Source: an uncultured Planctomycetaceae bacterium (lineage in GTDB: Bacteria > Planctomycetota > Planctomycetia > Planctomycetales > Planctomycetaceae). Taken from it: a DNA stretch of 6,082 bases. Positions 1-4,861 of this stretch are shown here, in pieces. Made by a program: the position numbers and the translations under genes. Each line of letters opens with the position of its first letter. Within the stretch, counting starts at the first letter, position 1. The DNA lies in NCBI GenBank assembly GCA_903898975.1, contig CAIUHT010000515.1, positions 1 through 6,082 of the forward strand, read 5' to 3'. The notes beneath the pieces were generated by a model. The model did not search any database. It saw nothing but the letters and a program-made list of their open reading frames with translations, and was not told the DNA's origin.

Positions 1-129
1 GCCGAGACGCTCCGGCTGCACGGCGACCTTGCCGATGCCAAGTCGACCTATCAGAAGTGCCTGGAATTGAACCCCCGCTTCCGTCCCGCGCAGAAAGCTC
101 TCGACCGGCACTTTCGTGGCACCGAGTAG
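1..129 (+). CDS. TPR-repeat protein, C-terminal end (partial)
   Basis: The window opens inside this gene; the last 42 codons are present and end in TAG at 127-129. The residues GDLADAKSTYQKCLELNP and the following helix with AQKAL fit the tetratricopeptide repeat pattern (small residue, Ala, aromatic, Leu, Asn-Pro, Ala). TPRs are helical repeats used for protein-protein contacts, so this is probably the last repeat of a scaffold or assembly protein, but the rest is outside the window and no specific role can be given. A terminator-like hairpin begins 3 bases after the stop, so this looks like the end of a transcription unit. It is convergent with the peroxidase gene. Confidence 0.75.
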   Translation, partial: AETLRLHGDLADAKSTYQKCLELNPRFRPAQKALDRHFRGTE

Positions 130-131
130 GC

Positions 132-182
132 CCCGGTTTGCCGTCCCCCAGCTGACCGGCTGCAAACGGGAGCGTCTCTTTT
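132..182 (+). terminator. Rho-independent terminator after the TPR gene
   Basis: Arm 132-141 (CCCGGTTTGC, one G bulged) pairs with 162-170 (GCAAACGGG), and the loop contains a short inner AGC/GCT stem. The hairpin is followed by a pyrimidine tract TCTCTTTT at 175-182. It lies directly after the TAG stop at 129, the expected position for an intrinsic terminator of the plus-strand gene. Confidence 0.6.
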
Positions 183-197
183 GCCGCAGCTTGTTTC

Positions 198-211
198 CGG
201 GCAAATGCCCG
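198..211. repeat. Short palindrome, copy 1 of CGGGCAAATGCCCG
   Basis: A 5-bp stem (CGGGC/GCCCG) encloses the loop AAAT. The same 14 bases recur exactly as the core of the large hairpin at 271-284, and the match extends one base 5' (C at 197 and 270). The copies are 73 bp apart in the gap between two convergent genes. It may be a degenerate duplicate of the larger terminator hairpin. Confidence 0.6.
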
Positions 212-260
212 CTCGCACTCTTCACGAGCCTTGGTGACACACCACGGCGGCCTGGAAACA

Positions 261-294
261 CAACCGGCCCCGGGCAAATGCCCGGGGCCGGTTG
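261..294. terminator. Perfect 15-bp hairpin between convergent genes
   Basis: Arm 261-275 (CAACCGGCCCCGGGC) pairs perfectly with 280-294 (GCCCGGGGCCGGTTG) around the 4-base loop AAAT. It lies 48 bases after the stop of the minus-strand peroxidase gene. Read on the minus strand the stem is followed by TGTTTCC, a modest T-tract; on the plus strand no T-run follows. It most likely terminates peroxidase transcripts and may also block read-through from the TPR side. Confidence 0.65.
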
Positions 295-342
295 ATCCAT
301 GTTGGTCTGATTGGGCTGTCGATCAGCCGCTCGCAGGCCGCG

Positions 343-1779
343 CTACTCAGGCAGCCGACCTGTCTGCACGGGCGGGAAATCTCCCGTCACCGCTTCCATG
401 AAGGCGACCAGGTCGAGCTTTTCCTGCTCGGTCAGGTTCAGCTTCGTGACCTTGGGGCTCAGGTGCGAGTTGGGAGTGCCCCCCTTGTTGTAATGCTCCA
501 CCACTTCGAGGAGCGTCTTCAGGCTCCCGTCATGCATGTAGGGAGCCGTCTGCGCCACGTTGCGAATCGTCGGGGTCTTGAACGCCCCGCGATCCTTGTC
601 GACCTTGGTGACCACAAACCGTCCCAGGTCCGGTTCCGGCTTGTCCATGCCGATTCCCAGGTTGTGGTACAGCTCGTCAGCGAAGTTTGCCCCCACGTGA
701 CAGTGGGCACAGTTCACCCGCTCGCTGAAGAAGAGCGCCTGGCCTCGCTTGGCGCTCTCAGACATGGGATGCGCTTCCGCCGCCGCCTGCTTCTCTTCGA
801 ACTCCTTCTTCAAGTCGGGGTCATCAGCGAAGTCTTCCTCGGTCAGTTTCGCGAAGGGGGTGAGCCGTTCGTGGTAGTCGTACGGAGCCGGCCCAGTGAC
901 CAGCACTCGCTCGAACGCCGCGATCGCCTTGCCCACCGTCGAGATCTGCACCCCTTCTTCCGGGAACACAGCGGCAAATTGCGCCGCATAGACCGGGTTC
1001 GCCTTCAGCGTCTCCACAGCCGCGGCGTGGGTGTTGCCCATCTCGATGGGATTGGCGATCGGCCCAATGGCCTGTTCCTCCAGCGACCCCGCCCGACCAT
1101 CCCAGAACTGGGCGTGGCTGAGAATGCGGTTATAGCTGACAGGGGAATTCCGACCCCCTTGCTGCCCCTTCACACCGACTCCGAATTGCGTGTGGGCGGC
1201 GTATCCCTCGGCCGGATTGTGGCAGCTCGCACAGCTGATGGTGTTGTCCGATGAGAGCCGGGTGTCGAAGTACAGCTGTCGGCCAAGTTCGATCTTGGCC
1301 TTCGTCAGCGGGTTGTTGGCGAGCACATCCGCGGGGATTTTCCCCAGCGACAGACCCAGGGGGAGTTCCGGGGTCAGCACGGTGTGCACGTCCGGGTTCT
1401 TCAGCCACTCTTCCGCCTGGGCCAAAGTCACTGGGCCCTCGCCCGGAATTCCCGAGGTCAATTCGGGAGAGCCCAGCAGGATTGTCTTGGTCTCGGCCTT
1501 CGCCGCGGGTTCCGCAGCGACTTCCTTCGGCTCCGCGGGCATCGGCTTTTCTTCGGCGACCGTGGGCTCCGTGGTCGGGGTGACGATTTCGTTCCCATCA
1601 TCGTCGACGGCGTTGGCCGAGATCGAATGCGTGTTTCGCGGCACGCCCTGTGCCGTCAGGCCCCCGGGCGGCAGAGCCTTTTTCGGGGGAGGGGGAGGTG
1701 CCGATTCACAGCCCCACAACAGGACCAGCGAACTCAGGCCGAATAAAGCCCCCCGGAAAGCAAGCTGCTTCTTGGACAT
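343..1779 (-). CDS. Di-heme cytochrome c peroxidase, putative lipoprotein (CcpA/MauG family)
   Basis: This 478-residue protein belongs to the bacterial di-heme peroxidase family, which reduces H2O2 to water with electrons from small cytochromes or other donors outside the cytoplasmic membrane. The chosen ATG (1777-1779) begins MSKKQ and gives a signal peptide with a hydrophobic core ending LLWGC; Cys24 would be lipidated. An upstream in-frame ATG at 1884 would add 35 residues ahead of the signal and is unlikely. After Cys24 comes a poly-Pro and then Ala/Glu/Pro-rich linker to about residue 100. The catalytic part has two c-type heme sites, CASCH (183-187) and CAHCH (357-361). It also has FWDGRAGSLEEQA, with Gln236 and EMG (246-248) as in true peroxidases, and a distal APYMHDGS whose Met415 is the likely axial ligand of the electron-transfer heme. 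About 30 extra charged residues (roughly 312-342) lie between the two heme domains. No clear Shine-Dalgarno is visible. MauG-like oxidation is an alternative, but the retained Gln/Glu and Met favour peroxidase. Confidence 0.93.
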   Translation of the reverse strand: MSKKQLAFRGALFGLSSLVLLWGCESAPPPPPKKALPPGGLTAQGVPRNTHSISANAVDDDGNEIVTPTTEPTVAEEKPMPAEPKEVAAEPAAKAETKTILLGSPELTSGIPGEGPVTLAQAEEWLKNPDVHTVLTPELPLGLSLGKIPADVLANNPLTKAKIELGRQLYFDTRLSSDNTISCASCHNPAEGYAAHTQFGVGVKGQQGGRNSPVSYNRILSHAQFWDGRAGSLEEQAIGPIANPIEMGNTHAAAVETLKANPVYAAQFAAVFPEEGVQISTVGKAIAAFERVLVTGPAPYDYHERLTPFAKLTEEDFADDPDLKKEFEEKQAAAEAHPMSESAKRGQALFFSERVNCAHCHVGANFADELYHNLGIGMDKPEPDLGRFVVTKVDKDRGAFKTPTIRNVAQTAPYMHDGSLKTLLEVVEHYNKGGTPNSHLSPKVTKLNLTEQEKLDLVAFMEAVTGDFPPVQTGRLPE

Positions 1780-1808
1780 GGTCAGTCTGATGGATGACAA
1801 GGTGGAAA

Positions 1809-1834
1809 TCGGGACACCCACAACCACGTCCCGA
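1809..1834 (-). promoter_or_regulatory. Hairpin in the 5' leader of the peroxidase gene
   Basis: A perfect 7-bp stem TCGGGAC/GTCCCGA has a 12-base loop. On the coding (minus) strand it is followed by TTTCCACC and ends 29 bases before the ATG. It could be an mRNA leader structure, an attenuator arm, or a protein-binding inverted repeat. Confidence 0.45.
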
Positions 1835-1846
1835 GTTAGTAGTTTT

Positions 1847-1909
1847 CTAGTCTTCTCGCACGAAAAATCCACTTCGATCCCCAATCTCGCTGGTGTTCAA
1901 GTGGTTCAT
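1847..1909 (-). CDS. Possible 20-aa leader peptide upstream of peroxidase (speculative)
   Basis: A short frame begins at ATG 1907-1909 and ends at TAG 1847-1849, encoding MNHLNTSEIGDRSGFFVRED. The minus-strand sequence just upstream contains GAGG five bases before the ATG, a better ribosome-binding site than those of most genes in this window. The frame lies 67 bases upstream of the peroxidase start and contains a terminator-like hairpin within it. No run of a single amino acid typical of amino-acid attenuators is seen. It could equally be chance in untranslated sequence. Confidence 0.25.
   Translation of the reverse strand: MNHLNTSEIGDRSGFFVRED
1863..1904 (-). terminator. Terminator-like hairpin with T5 tract upstream of peroxidase
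   Basis: Read on the minus strand, CCACTTGA (1904-1897) pairs with TC-G-AAGTGG (down to 1869) with one bulged G, and is followed directly by ATTTTT (1868-1863). The loop is about 19 bases, longer than usual. It may end transcripts from the oxidoreductase gene (stop at 2165) or act as an attenuator in the peroxidase leader. Confidence 0.4.
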
Positions 1910-2164
1910 TTCGGCCTCTGCGACTGCTCGCGCCTCAAGTCTGCGGCGGCTCTCTGCGCCTCGGGCTTCGAATGCTCTGCTTCAGCCCTCGACCGGCCAT
2001 CGCGGATGGACGGTGATTCTCGAGGATTTGCGGCTCGGCAGGCAGGGGCCAAAGCCTTGGCAAATCGCCGGGGACTGCCCGAAACTTCCGCCCACCCACA
2101 TGGCCGCAACCGCAGGTCGCCCCCGCAGGCTGCTGCCTTAGAGCCCTCACCGGTGACCGTTGGG

Positions 2165-3181
2165 TCAGTCGTGGGCGTTCGTCGGCTTGGGGAGTGCCTC
2201 GGCGTTTGCCGCGTCCTCGGCCAACCATTCCATCCACCGCTGAATTGCCAGCCCATCGGCGTAGGTCGCCCCCGCCGGGACAGACTGAGAACCGCGGACC
2301 ACCCGGCAGAAACAGCGCAGTTCCTCGGCGAGCATGCCCGTGGCGAAGTCGGGGGAGGTCTGAATCTCCAGCGCCAGTGGCCACCGGGCGCGAGTGTCCC
2401 AGAGTTGCAGCGGACGGGGGTTCGGTTCCAGTCGCGCAGCCCAGCCACTGCCGAAGACCTCCAGCCGATCGAATCCCCGGGGGGCCATGCCACTGGGGGC
2501 CAGGTAAGACGCGACGAGGTCAGCCAGCCTGCCCCCGGGGAACTCGAGGCGTGCGGTCGCCAGGTCCAGTTGTCCGTCCTGGTTCCGATGGTACCGGGCT
2601 TGCCAGCCCACCGGTTCGGCCGAGTCCAGCAGGGCCCGCACCAGGTACAGGTCGTGCACCATCGTCGCGATCAGCGGATTTTCCCCGGGGAATTGACGGG
2701 GGATGCTGTCGGGCCGATGACGGGCCGCAGTGAGGTATTGGATGGGAGACAAAGTCGAGACTTCGCGGCACAACTGTCGGAATTCGCTGTTGAACAGCAC
2801 CACATGCCCCAGCATGAGGTTCCGCGAGTCGGCCGCCACGCAGGGCTCCAGGGTCTGCGCTTCCCCAAGTTGATTGGCGATCGGCTTTTCCAGCAGCACC
2901 GTTGCTCCCGCCTGCAGCAGTCGCCGCGTCACCGGGACGTGATCACTGGTGCTGCAGGCCACGATCCAGGCCTCGGCGGCCCCCGACGTCACCGCCTGTT
3001 CGAGGTCGCAGAACGCCGGGACCCCGGGAAAATCGGCTTCCACCGCCGCCAGTGCCTCAGGCCTGCGGGTGACCAGGGCAGTCAGCTGACCCTCGGACAG
3101 ATGTTGGATTGTCTGGGCGTGGAGCCGACCAAATCGGCCCAGGCCGACAACCCCCAGACGCACGGGACGCTCAGCAGGCAT
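2165..3181 (-). CDS. Gfo/Idh/MocA-family NAD(P)-dependent oxidoreductase
   Basis: This 338-residue cytoplasmic protein starts at ATG 3179-3181 (MPAERPVRLG); the frame is open much further upstream but that part is antisense to the Fur-family gene. The N-terminal Rossmann fold is clear: VVGLGRFGRLHA (11-22) holds the GxGxxG dinucleotide loop, and LLEKPIA (96-102) is the family's EKP motif with Lys99. The C-terminal alpha/beta domain includes MVHDLYL (174-180) with His176-Asp177 and a later RLEVFGSGWAARLEP stretch typical of the family. The family acts on sugars, inositols and similar polyols; the substrate cannot be told from sequence. One oddity is that the position four residues before His176, normally the catalytic Asp, is Ala172. 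A GGAAG stretch about 10 bases before the ATG is a weak ribosome-binding site. It is divergent from the Fur-family gene, so the two may share a control region. Confidence 0.88.
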   Translation of the reverse strand: MPAERPVRLGVVGLGRFGRLHAQTIQHLSEGQLTALVTRRPEALAAVEADFPGVPAFCDLEQAVTSGAAEAWIVACSTSDHVPVTRRLLQAGATVLLEKPIANQLGEAQTLEPCVAADSRNLMLGHVVLFNSEFRQLCREVSTLSPIQYLTAARHRPDSIPRQFPGENPLIATMVHDLYLVRALLDSAEPVGWQARYHRNQDGQLDLATARLEFPGGRLADLVASYLAPSGMAPRGFDRLEVFGSGWAARLEPNPRPLQLWDTRARWPLALEIQTSPDFATGMLAEELRCFCRVVRGSQSVPAGATYADGLAIQRWMEWLAEDAANAEALPKPTNAHD

Positions 3182-3290
3182 GGAGGGGGATCTTCCAGGG
3201 GGAACAGGGGATGGGGGAAGTCTCGACAGGCCGGTGAGCGGTTGCAAGCCCGGGACTGCTGTGACAGGGGTGGGATCGGGGGCAAATCTG

Positions 3291-3323
3291 AGTACTTGAT
3301 CAGTCAATTGAATATTCTCAAGT
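3291..3323. promoter_or_regulatory. AT-rich tandem dyads: candidate operator/promoter between divergent genes
   Basis: In GC-rich surroundings, 3296-3321 reads TTGA-N4-TCAA directly followed by TTGA-N6-TCAA. Exact palindromes AGTACT (3291-3296), TGATCA (3297-3302), CAATTG (3305-3310) and GAATATTC (3310-3317) sit in the same stretch, and an outer dyad ACTTGA/TCAAGT spans 3294-3323. It lies 66 bases before the Fur-family ATG and 110 bases from the oxidoreductase start, so it could control either. The AT content also fits a promoter; TGTAAT at 3336-3341 is a possible -10 for the plus-strand gene, without a well-spaced -35. Confidence 0.4.
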
Positions 3324-3388
3324 CCCGCGGTTTCGTGTAATCTCAGCGCATTGAACTCGTTTCGTCTCCTGTCGGGAAACGGTGTGAG

Positions 3389-3829
3389 ATGGCGGCACCT
3401 GCGAAGACTGGCAACTTGGCTGAGGTTCAGGAAACGCTTCGGAAAGCGGGACTGCGCTCCACCTCTGCGCGCCTCGCGGTGATCCAGTTTCTGCGCAAGG
3501 CGACCCGCCCCCTCTCGCATGCCGAGGTCGCGGCGGAAATGAGCCCGCTGGGGCTCGACAAGGCGACCGTCTTTCGCAATCTCAACGACCTGACTGAAGC
3601 GGGCCTGCTCAGTCGCTCGGAGTTGGGCGATCACGTCTGGCGGTTCGAGCTGCGCGACGAAAAGCACTCGCATGGGGGAGGGCACCCGCACTTCCTGTGT
3701 GTGGACTGTGGCAGCGTCACCTGCCTGCCCGACGCACTCGTTTCGCCGCGCCTGAAGCAGAAAGCCGAAGCGGTGGGGCGAATCACCGAGATCCTGGTCC
3801 GGGGCCATTGCCGCAAGTGCGTTGGTTAG
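3389..3829 (+). CDS. Fur-family metalloregulator / transcriptional repressor
   Basis: This 146-residue protein has the Fur/Zur/PerR architecture: an N-terminal winged helix (about 10-85, with the recognition helix near ATVFRNLNDLTEAGL, 59-73) and a C-terminal metal-binding dimerisation domain. The structural zinc site is intact: CVDC (104-107) and CRKC (141-144). A His-rich loop, HSHGGGHPH, lies at 93-101. Such proteins bind operators as metal- or peroxide-responsive dimers, usually as repressors. By my alignment with E. coli and H. pylori Fur, the Glu five residues after the first CxxC is Cys112, and the later Glu and His of another metal site are Ser119 and Thr133, so the sensed signal is unclear. 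The start is ATG 3389 with only a weak GGTG/GAG ribosome-binding sequence. It is followed after 42 bases by the zinc-ribbon gene, likely cotranscribed. Tandem dyads upstream could be its autoregulatory operator. Confidence 0.9.
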   Translation: MAAPAKTGNLAEVQETLRKAGLRSTSARLAVIQFLRKATRPLSHAEVAAEMSPLGLDKATVFRNLNDLTEAGLLSRSELGDHVWRFELRDEKHSHGGGHPHFLCVDCGSVTCLPDALVSPRLKQKAEAVGRITEILVRGHCRKCVG

Positions 3830-3871
3830 GCTGGCCCTCCTGTTCCCCGCACAGCCCTCAGCAGCCCGCCC

Positions 3872-4156
3872 ATGCCGATCTACGAATACAGCCCCGACAG
3901 CGGTCAGTGCGACAAGTGCCCCGGCCATTTTGAGGTGATGCAGTCGATGGGGGCGGCCCCCCTGGCCACCTGTCCCGACTGCGGCCAGGCCTGTCATCGG
4001 GTGATCTCCGCTGTATCTCATAGTGTGGGCAAAGGGCATTTGCTGGCTCCCAAGAGTCTGGAATCCAAGGGATTCACCCAATACCGCAAGGCGGGCGACG
4101 GGTATTATGAGAAGACCGCCGGGCAAGAGGGGCCCGACGTGATCCATCGGGGATGA
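3872..4156 (+). CDS. FmdB-family zinc-ribbon protein
   Basis: The 94-residue product begins MPIYEY, the family hallmark, followed by two zinc-knuckle pairs, CDKC (13-16) and CPDC (34-37), separated by FEVMQSMGAAPLAT. The family (FmdB regulatory, CxxC-CxxC) is small, soluble and named for a putative regulator of formamidase; its biochemical role is not firmly known. The first CxxC is about five residues later than in the common MPIYEYxCxxC form, and an additional Cys41 follows the second pair. The C-terminal half (GFTQYRKAGDGYYEKTAG) is also typical of one subfamily. It lies 42 bases after the Fur-family gene in the same direction, suggesting an operon. No ribosome-binding site is obvious. The stop TGA overlaps the first unit of a tandem repeat. 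Confidence 0.85.
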   Translation: MPIYEYSPDSGQCDKCPGHFEVMQSMGAAPLATCPDCGQACHRVISAVSHSVGKGHLLAPKSLESKGFTQYRKAGDGYYEKTAGQEGPDVIHRG

Positions 4157-4195
4157 CTCTCGGGGGGATGATTCGCTGGGGATGAATCTCCGGGG
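4149..4195 (+). repeat. Imperfect tandem repeat of GGGGATGA-NTC units
   Basis: GGGGATGA starts at 4149, 4164 and 4178, spaced 15 and 14 bases, with a pyrimidine-rich remainder in each unit (CTCTC, TTCGCT, ATCTCC). A fourth partial GGGG follows at 4192, and a more distant GGGGATCGATG is at 4241. The first unit covers the last codons and stop of the zinc-ribbon gene; the rest lies in the 198-bp gap before the hydrogenase-linked operon. Confidence 0.55.
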
Positions 4196-4354
4196 CTCCC
4201 CCTGCAAGGTTGGTCCGGGGCTGCCCGCAGTCTGTCTCCAGGGGATCGATGTTCGGATGGGACCGGTCTTGGGCGACTCCACTGGCTGCGACACAGCGTG
4301 GCGCCGGTCGTCGAGTTACGGGACGAGTCACTCTCGCGCCGGGGGCTGCCGCTG

Positions 4355-4861
4355 ATGACCAACGCGTCTGAATCAGATCCGCTGACCCTGCTCGCGGCAC
4401 ATCCTGTCACCCGGGACTGCGGACCGTCCGGGCTTGAGACCCTCGCCCGTCTCGCCCAGCCCCGCGCTTATGCTGCGGATGAGTGGCTGTTGCGGCAGGG
4501 CGAGACCCCGTTCGGGATTGCCTTCCCCCTCACCGGCCTTGTATCCATCGAACTGCATGTCCCCAACCGTGGGGCGGTGCCGCTCCTGACTGTTGGTCCG
4601 GGCGAACTGCTCGGCTGGTCGGGACTGCTGGAAGCGAGCCACTCGATGGCCTCGGCCCGCGCCCTCCAACCCACTTCCGTCCTCTGGCTTCCAGCACTCC
4701 CGCTCCGCGAGGCGTGTGGCGCCAATCCGCAGTTGGGCTACCAGCTCTCCCAAGGGGTGCTGCGCGCCGTCGCCGCCCGGTTGACCGCCACCCGGCTGCA
4801 ACTGCTCGATCTCTACGGTGGCGCCGCTCAGTCAGCCATTCTTCCGGGAGCGGTCCTGTGA
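4355..4861 (+). CDS. Cyclic nucleotide-binding-fold protein in a hydrogenase operon, no DNA-binding domain
   Basis: The 168-residue product starts at ATG 4355; an upstream GTG at 4298 would add 19 unremarkable residues. The CRP-type beta roll runs from about residue 28 to 118, including DEWLLRQGETP (42-52), FPLTGLVSIEL (57-67) and the phosphate-cassette-like PGELLGWSGLL (82-92). A long helix follows (about 124-155, PQLGYQLSQGVLRAVAARLTATRLQLLDLY), like the CRP dimer helix, and the protein then ends. There is no helix-turn-helix. The cassette Arg that contacts cyclic nucleotide phosphate in CRP is absent: the equivalent stretch reads SHSMASARA. The stop overlaps the GTG of the iron-sulfur gene (GTGA), implying translational coupling. 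I infer an accessory, sensory or assembly role for the hydrogenase rather than a transcription factor. A G5 run about 9 bases upstream of the ATG may serve as ribosome-binding site. Confidence 0.82.
   Translation: MTNASESDPLTLLAAHPVTRDCGPSGLETLARLAQPRAYAADEWLLRQGETPFGIAFPLTGLVSIELHVPNRGAVPLLTVGPGELLGWSGLLEASHSMASARALQPTSVLWLPALPLREACGANPQLGYQLSQGVLRAVAARLTATRLQLLDLYGGAAQSAILPGAVL

Larger units (their letters stand above)
1780..2164. other. 385-bp gap between peroxidase and oxidoreductase genes
   Basis: I see no convincing protein gene of normal size here and no tRNA or rRNA. Longer open frames on either strand have no recognisable motif and look like GC-driven shadows. Identifiable structure is confined to the part upstream of the peroxidase: a 20-codon ORF at 1847-1909 and two hairpins (1809-1834 and 1869-1904), listed separately. 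A 10-bp perfect palindrome TCACCGGTGA is at 2147-2156, 8 bases after the oxidoreductase stop, and a direct repeat CCGCAGG lies near 2109-2129. The gap suggests the two minus-strand genes are separate transcription units. Confidence 0.5.

Noticed and set aside
1780..1884. Alternative peroxidase start at the ATG 35 codons upstream
   Set aside because: It would bury the lipoprotein signal peptide 35 residues inside the protein; the internal ATG gives a normal n-region MSKK.
1893..2141. An 82-codon plus-strand ORF in the gap between the two minus-strand genes
   Set aside because: No ribosome-binding site, no recognisable domain, and Arg/Ser/Pro-rich composition typical of a chance frame.
3296..3309. 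Possible FNR-type box (TTGAT-N4-...)
   Set aside because: The right half reads CAATT rather than ATCAA; only the left half fits, so a tandem TTGA/TCAA dyad describes the site better.
1190..3340. A 716-codon plus-strand open frame running antisense to the peroxidase and oxidoreductase genes
   Set aside because: It has no recognisable motifs, is rich in Arg/Pro/Ser/Gly as expected for a shadow frame in GC-rich DNA, and overlaps two well-supported genes.
3182..4294. Upstream extension of the oxidoreductase frame to a 709-codon ORF
   Set aside because: The Rossmann fold begins right after the ATG at 3181. The extension is antisense to the Fur-family and zinc-ribbon genes and shows no domain.
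4261..4309. Inverted repeat GACCGG (4261-4266) / CCGGTC (4304-4309) before the nucleotide-binding-fold gene
   Set aside because: A 6-bp GC-rich stem with a 37-base loop is easily found by chance in this composition and has no following T-tract.
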